Assembly (NCBI GenBank): GCA_033002965.1
Contig: JAURVB010003404.1
Span: forward strand, 26,511 to 90,510
Direction of reading: 5' to 3'
DNA: 64,000 nucleotides
Origin: Piper betle
Lineage: Eukaryota > Streptophyta > Magnoliopsida > Piperales > Piperaceae
This document shows positions 61,562 to 64,000 of the stretch, in pieces. Below the pieces are notes generated by a model. The model was not told the origin of the DNA and made no database searches. It worked only from the letters and a program-made list of their open reading frames with translations. The position numbers and the translations under genes are program-made. Position 1 is the stretch's first letter; each line of letters opens with the position of its first letter.

Positions 61562-63304
61562 TGTAAAACCCGTGACTCGAGTCAAAGTTTTACGAGAGCG
61601 ACCAGTCGGTTCAACCGTCAGTTTGAGTCGAGTCAGCTTCATGGAACGCGAGCTGAGTTGAGGCCAGCTGTGAGTTATGAGCAATGAGGGTCATGTATGC
61701 TCAAGTATACGATGATAACGTCAAAAAGATGATGAAAAATGGGTTATCAAGTATATGGAGGTATGCAGTATTGATTGTTATTTTTATTTGATCGTAGAAT
61801 ATTTTTAGGGCCGAATGACGAATTAGGATGCGATATAGGTGAGTTTGGGTGGGTTATTAGCTATAGAGCATGTCATTTGGATGTTGTTGTGTTTGTTTTA
61901 TTTTTATGGGATTTTTTCCATATTTTTCTAGATTTTTTTAGAATTTATTACGAACTAGTTATTATTTTTGACTCAAGTAGGAATCAAGTCAATATTTATT
62001 TACGAGTTTGCTATTGAGGGTGTTTTTCTCCCTCCTGACTCTCTTCCCCCCTCCCAAAACCCTGGCCGCCCACCTTGCTTTTGGTCACCGCCGTCTGCTG
62101 CTGTCGACGCCGCACTGCCGTCGATCGACGTCGCCCAGCTTGCCATGCCGTCGCTCGTGCTGCCGCACGACCAAACCCCGCTCACCGTTCTCGCCGCCAC
62201 GACGCAGACCGCCCTTGGTCATGCCGCGACGCCTTCCTTGTCGATTCGCCGCTCGTTGGTCACATCACCGCCACCGTGAATTCGGGCCACCTTCTCCGCC
62301 GTCGCCGAAGCCTATCATCTCCCGACCGCCGTCGAGGCCGGCTGTAGCCCTGATCGGAGACGCCACCGCCGCCACCCCTTTCGATGCCGCCGCCGATAGC
62401 CATCGCCGCCCCGAAGCTACCCTGTTGTGTCGCCACCGTCAGACCAAGCTCTGTCGAGCCAGGTGCCGATAGACCCCTGATTGTCCCGGTCCTGAATCTG
62501 TCGCCGGAAAAACCGTCGGGAATGCAGCTGAGAAGCTGCCGGACACTCGCCGGAAACCGACACCCGGCCGGAGACCGCGAGAACATTGGGATTCAGGTAG
62601 GCAACTTGACCGGATCACCCGCCGAACGGCGCACCCGGTCCCAATCCGATCGATTCCTGGACGTCTGCTGGGTGCCGAAGTCGAGTTCAGCTTGACGACA
62701 GCTTGTGGTCATGGGTTGCCCAAATGACAGCGGTGGTGAACTTAATTATTGGAAAGTGTTGATTATTAGAATTGCATGTACTGAGGATTGGTGAGCTGTG
62801 TGTTATAATAATATATATAAATGTGGGTTTGATTAAGGATAAAATATGAAATTTGTTTGATTGAGTGTGTTAAAAATGGAGGCTAAGAAACTAATTAGGG
62901 GTAACTAGGTAATGATCATGATCTAATGCAAACTAGCCTAAGTAGACTTGCTAGAATTGATATAGGTTGATGTGTGTTGATTGATGCGTGATTGTGTTGA
63001 TTGTGTGTGCATGCTATAGGATGTGTGATTCATCATGCGGGCGTTAGTTTTTAGCTTGATTGGTAGGTACGGTGTGGAGCTCGCCGCCTAGGCGCGTGGA
63101 CCGTTTGGAGCTTCTACCAGGTCCGTTTAGGACTCGTTCTCGTATTTACGCTATTCTATTGTGTATTTGATTTATCATGTGCAGGACGAGTTAAGTGGTG
63201 CTTTATCGGATCCCACTTAACTCGGGCCATTTAGCCGACATTTCCTGATATAACCCCGAGATGAGATCCCTCGGTGTGATTTCGAATTCAGATCCAGCAC
63301 GTTG
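61562..63304 (+). mobile_element. LTR (LTR D), plus strand, interrupted at 63304
   Basis: Starts TGTAAAACCCGTGACTCGAG and matches LTR B (8468 on) in order: ATGAGGGTCATG, GATGATAACGTCA, GGGTGGGTTATTAGCTATAGAGC, dyad at 61968-61992, GC-rich block 62030-62700, GAGCTCGCCGCCTAGGCGC, GAGTTAAGTGG. It stops at GATCCAGCACGTTG where a minus-strand LTR begins; in LTR B the same point (about 10210) continues CCACAAGTTGCC. Its remaining ~1.1 kb should lie beyond the window. Confidence 0.88.
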
Positions 63305-64000
63305 TGTAACACCCCAAATCCGGTTCACGCTCGTGAACCAAACCGGCATGTTACAGGCCCCGGTTAGGTCGGCTAACCCGAACCTAACTCATGTGGATCC
63401 AATCTCGGCGTCTTAAGATGAAGATACGATCCATCATGAATGAATAAATATGCAAAATCCTAACATGGTACTACATGAATGACAAGCAATTCAAAATACA
63501 CACCAATACAGTTACGATCAAAATTCTGAAATCAAAACAGACCGGGTCTCCCCTAAAAGTGCAATTAGGGTCCACCCTGTCAAAATAATCTATACAGGTA
63601 TATAAGCATATATCAATAATTTCATTAACACACAATCTGATTTCTAGAACTTGGGTCCTAACCCATCATACTTTTGCTGCGCTACTGTGATCATTTCATT
63701 TCGTATCATCATCATGCCTCAAACATTTAATCATGTCATTCACAAAATAATAACATAATAATACAATATTAAACATTCAAAAATCTAACATGTGTGTGCA
63801 CAAGACCTCATTGCTCCTCCGTCCAAGCTGGCTCATCCATCTCGTGCTTATCACCTACATATATATAAGAAAAACGTCAGTAACAAGCGTTACTGGTCCG
63901 GAAAATAAAATAACTATAACAAACTGGCTATGAGAGCAAACTCTCATCTGAAAGAAAACATATACTTCCTCAAGAACACTCTGAAGGGCACTACTGAGGA
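63305..64000 (-). mobile_element. LTR (LTR E), minus strand, runs off the window
   Basis: Begins TGTAACACCCC and is the reverse complement of the last ~700 bp of LTR B (10660-11399), with high similarity: CCGGTTAGGTCGGCTAACCC, GTCTTAAGATGAAGATAC, CATTGCTCCTCCGTCC, CACTACTGAGGA. It is inserted into LTR D; the 5 bp before it, CGTTG (63300-63304), is the predicted target duplication. Solo LTR or full element cannot be decided here. Confidence 0.9.

Noticed and set aside
1..64000. CRISPR arrays, prophage, operons or bacterial genes
   Set aside because: Introns, LTR elements and organelle-targeting presequences show plant nuclear DNA; no spaced direct repeats of CRISPR type were found.

Overview
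This window is nuclear DNA from a flowering plant. The genes have many GT-AG introns, AT-rich intergenic DNA, long-terminal-repeat retrotransposons with a tRNA-iMet primer site, and plastid and mitochondrial targeting presequences. Several genes (the folate-biopterin transporter, MEX1, the mitochondrial Rieske protein, the large repeat protein) have a GC-rich first exon followed by AT-rich downstream exons. That gradient suggests a monocot outside the grasses, but the species is inferred and I cannot name it.

Layout, left to right. 330-665 holds a weak, probably dead gene fragment (minus). 3230-5354 is a two-exon folate-biopterin (BT1-family) transporter (minus) with a 45-bp minisatellite beyond its 3' end. 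5.6-14.2 kb is a retrotransposon nest: a plus-strand 2.93-kb solo LTR with a 5-bp target duplication sits inside a minus-strand 2.86-kb LTR that is still joined to a primer site and a broken gag, and this in turn abuts a third LTR fragment. 15534-19998 is MEX1, the plastid maltose exporter (minus, 9 exons). 20-25.7 kb is repeat-rich: an 880-bp hAT-like element, a 302-bp unit repeated three times and a diverged copy of that unit. 25787-38444 is a 26-exon gene (plus) for a ~2,175-residue conserved protein with a discoidin/XRCC1-like N-terminus, a long helical-repeat-like middle and a charged coiled-coil tail; its cellular role is unknown to me. It converges on an intronless Arg/Ser/Lys-rich gene (39477-40991, minus), followed by the mitochondrial complex III Rieske protein (41809-44120, minus). 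A fold-back MITE separates Rieske from a divergent small two-TM protein gene (45680-45916, plus). A PP2C pseudogene (about 46559-47199, minus) and another GC/AT repeat follow, then EDR2 (48706-58060, minus, 21 coding exons; PH, START and EDR2 C-terminal domains). The right end has AT-rich DNA, a hAT-like repeat, and a plus-strand LTR interrupted by a minus-strand LTR that runs off the window.

The intact genes are ordinary housekeeping or defence genes with no operon-like or pathway link, apart from organelle metabolism (maltose export, folate transport, complex III). I did not find a convincing new biological system. The most useful observations are: (1) five single-base losses in short homopolymers of two otherwise intact conserved genes, which look like uncorrected sequencing errors; (2) a tandem array in intron 1 of the large gene that repeatedly duplicates the end of exon 1 while its splice donor decays; (3) a 25-bp dyad (10-bp arms, 5-bp spacer) at the GC/AT border of several otherwise different mobile elements; (4) two GC-AG introns in EDR2; (5) a well-resolved nested solo LTR.
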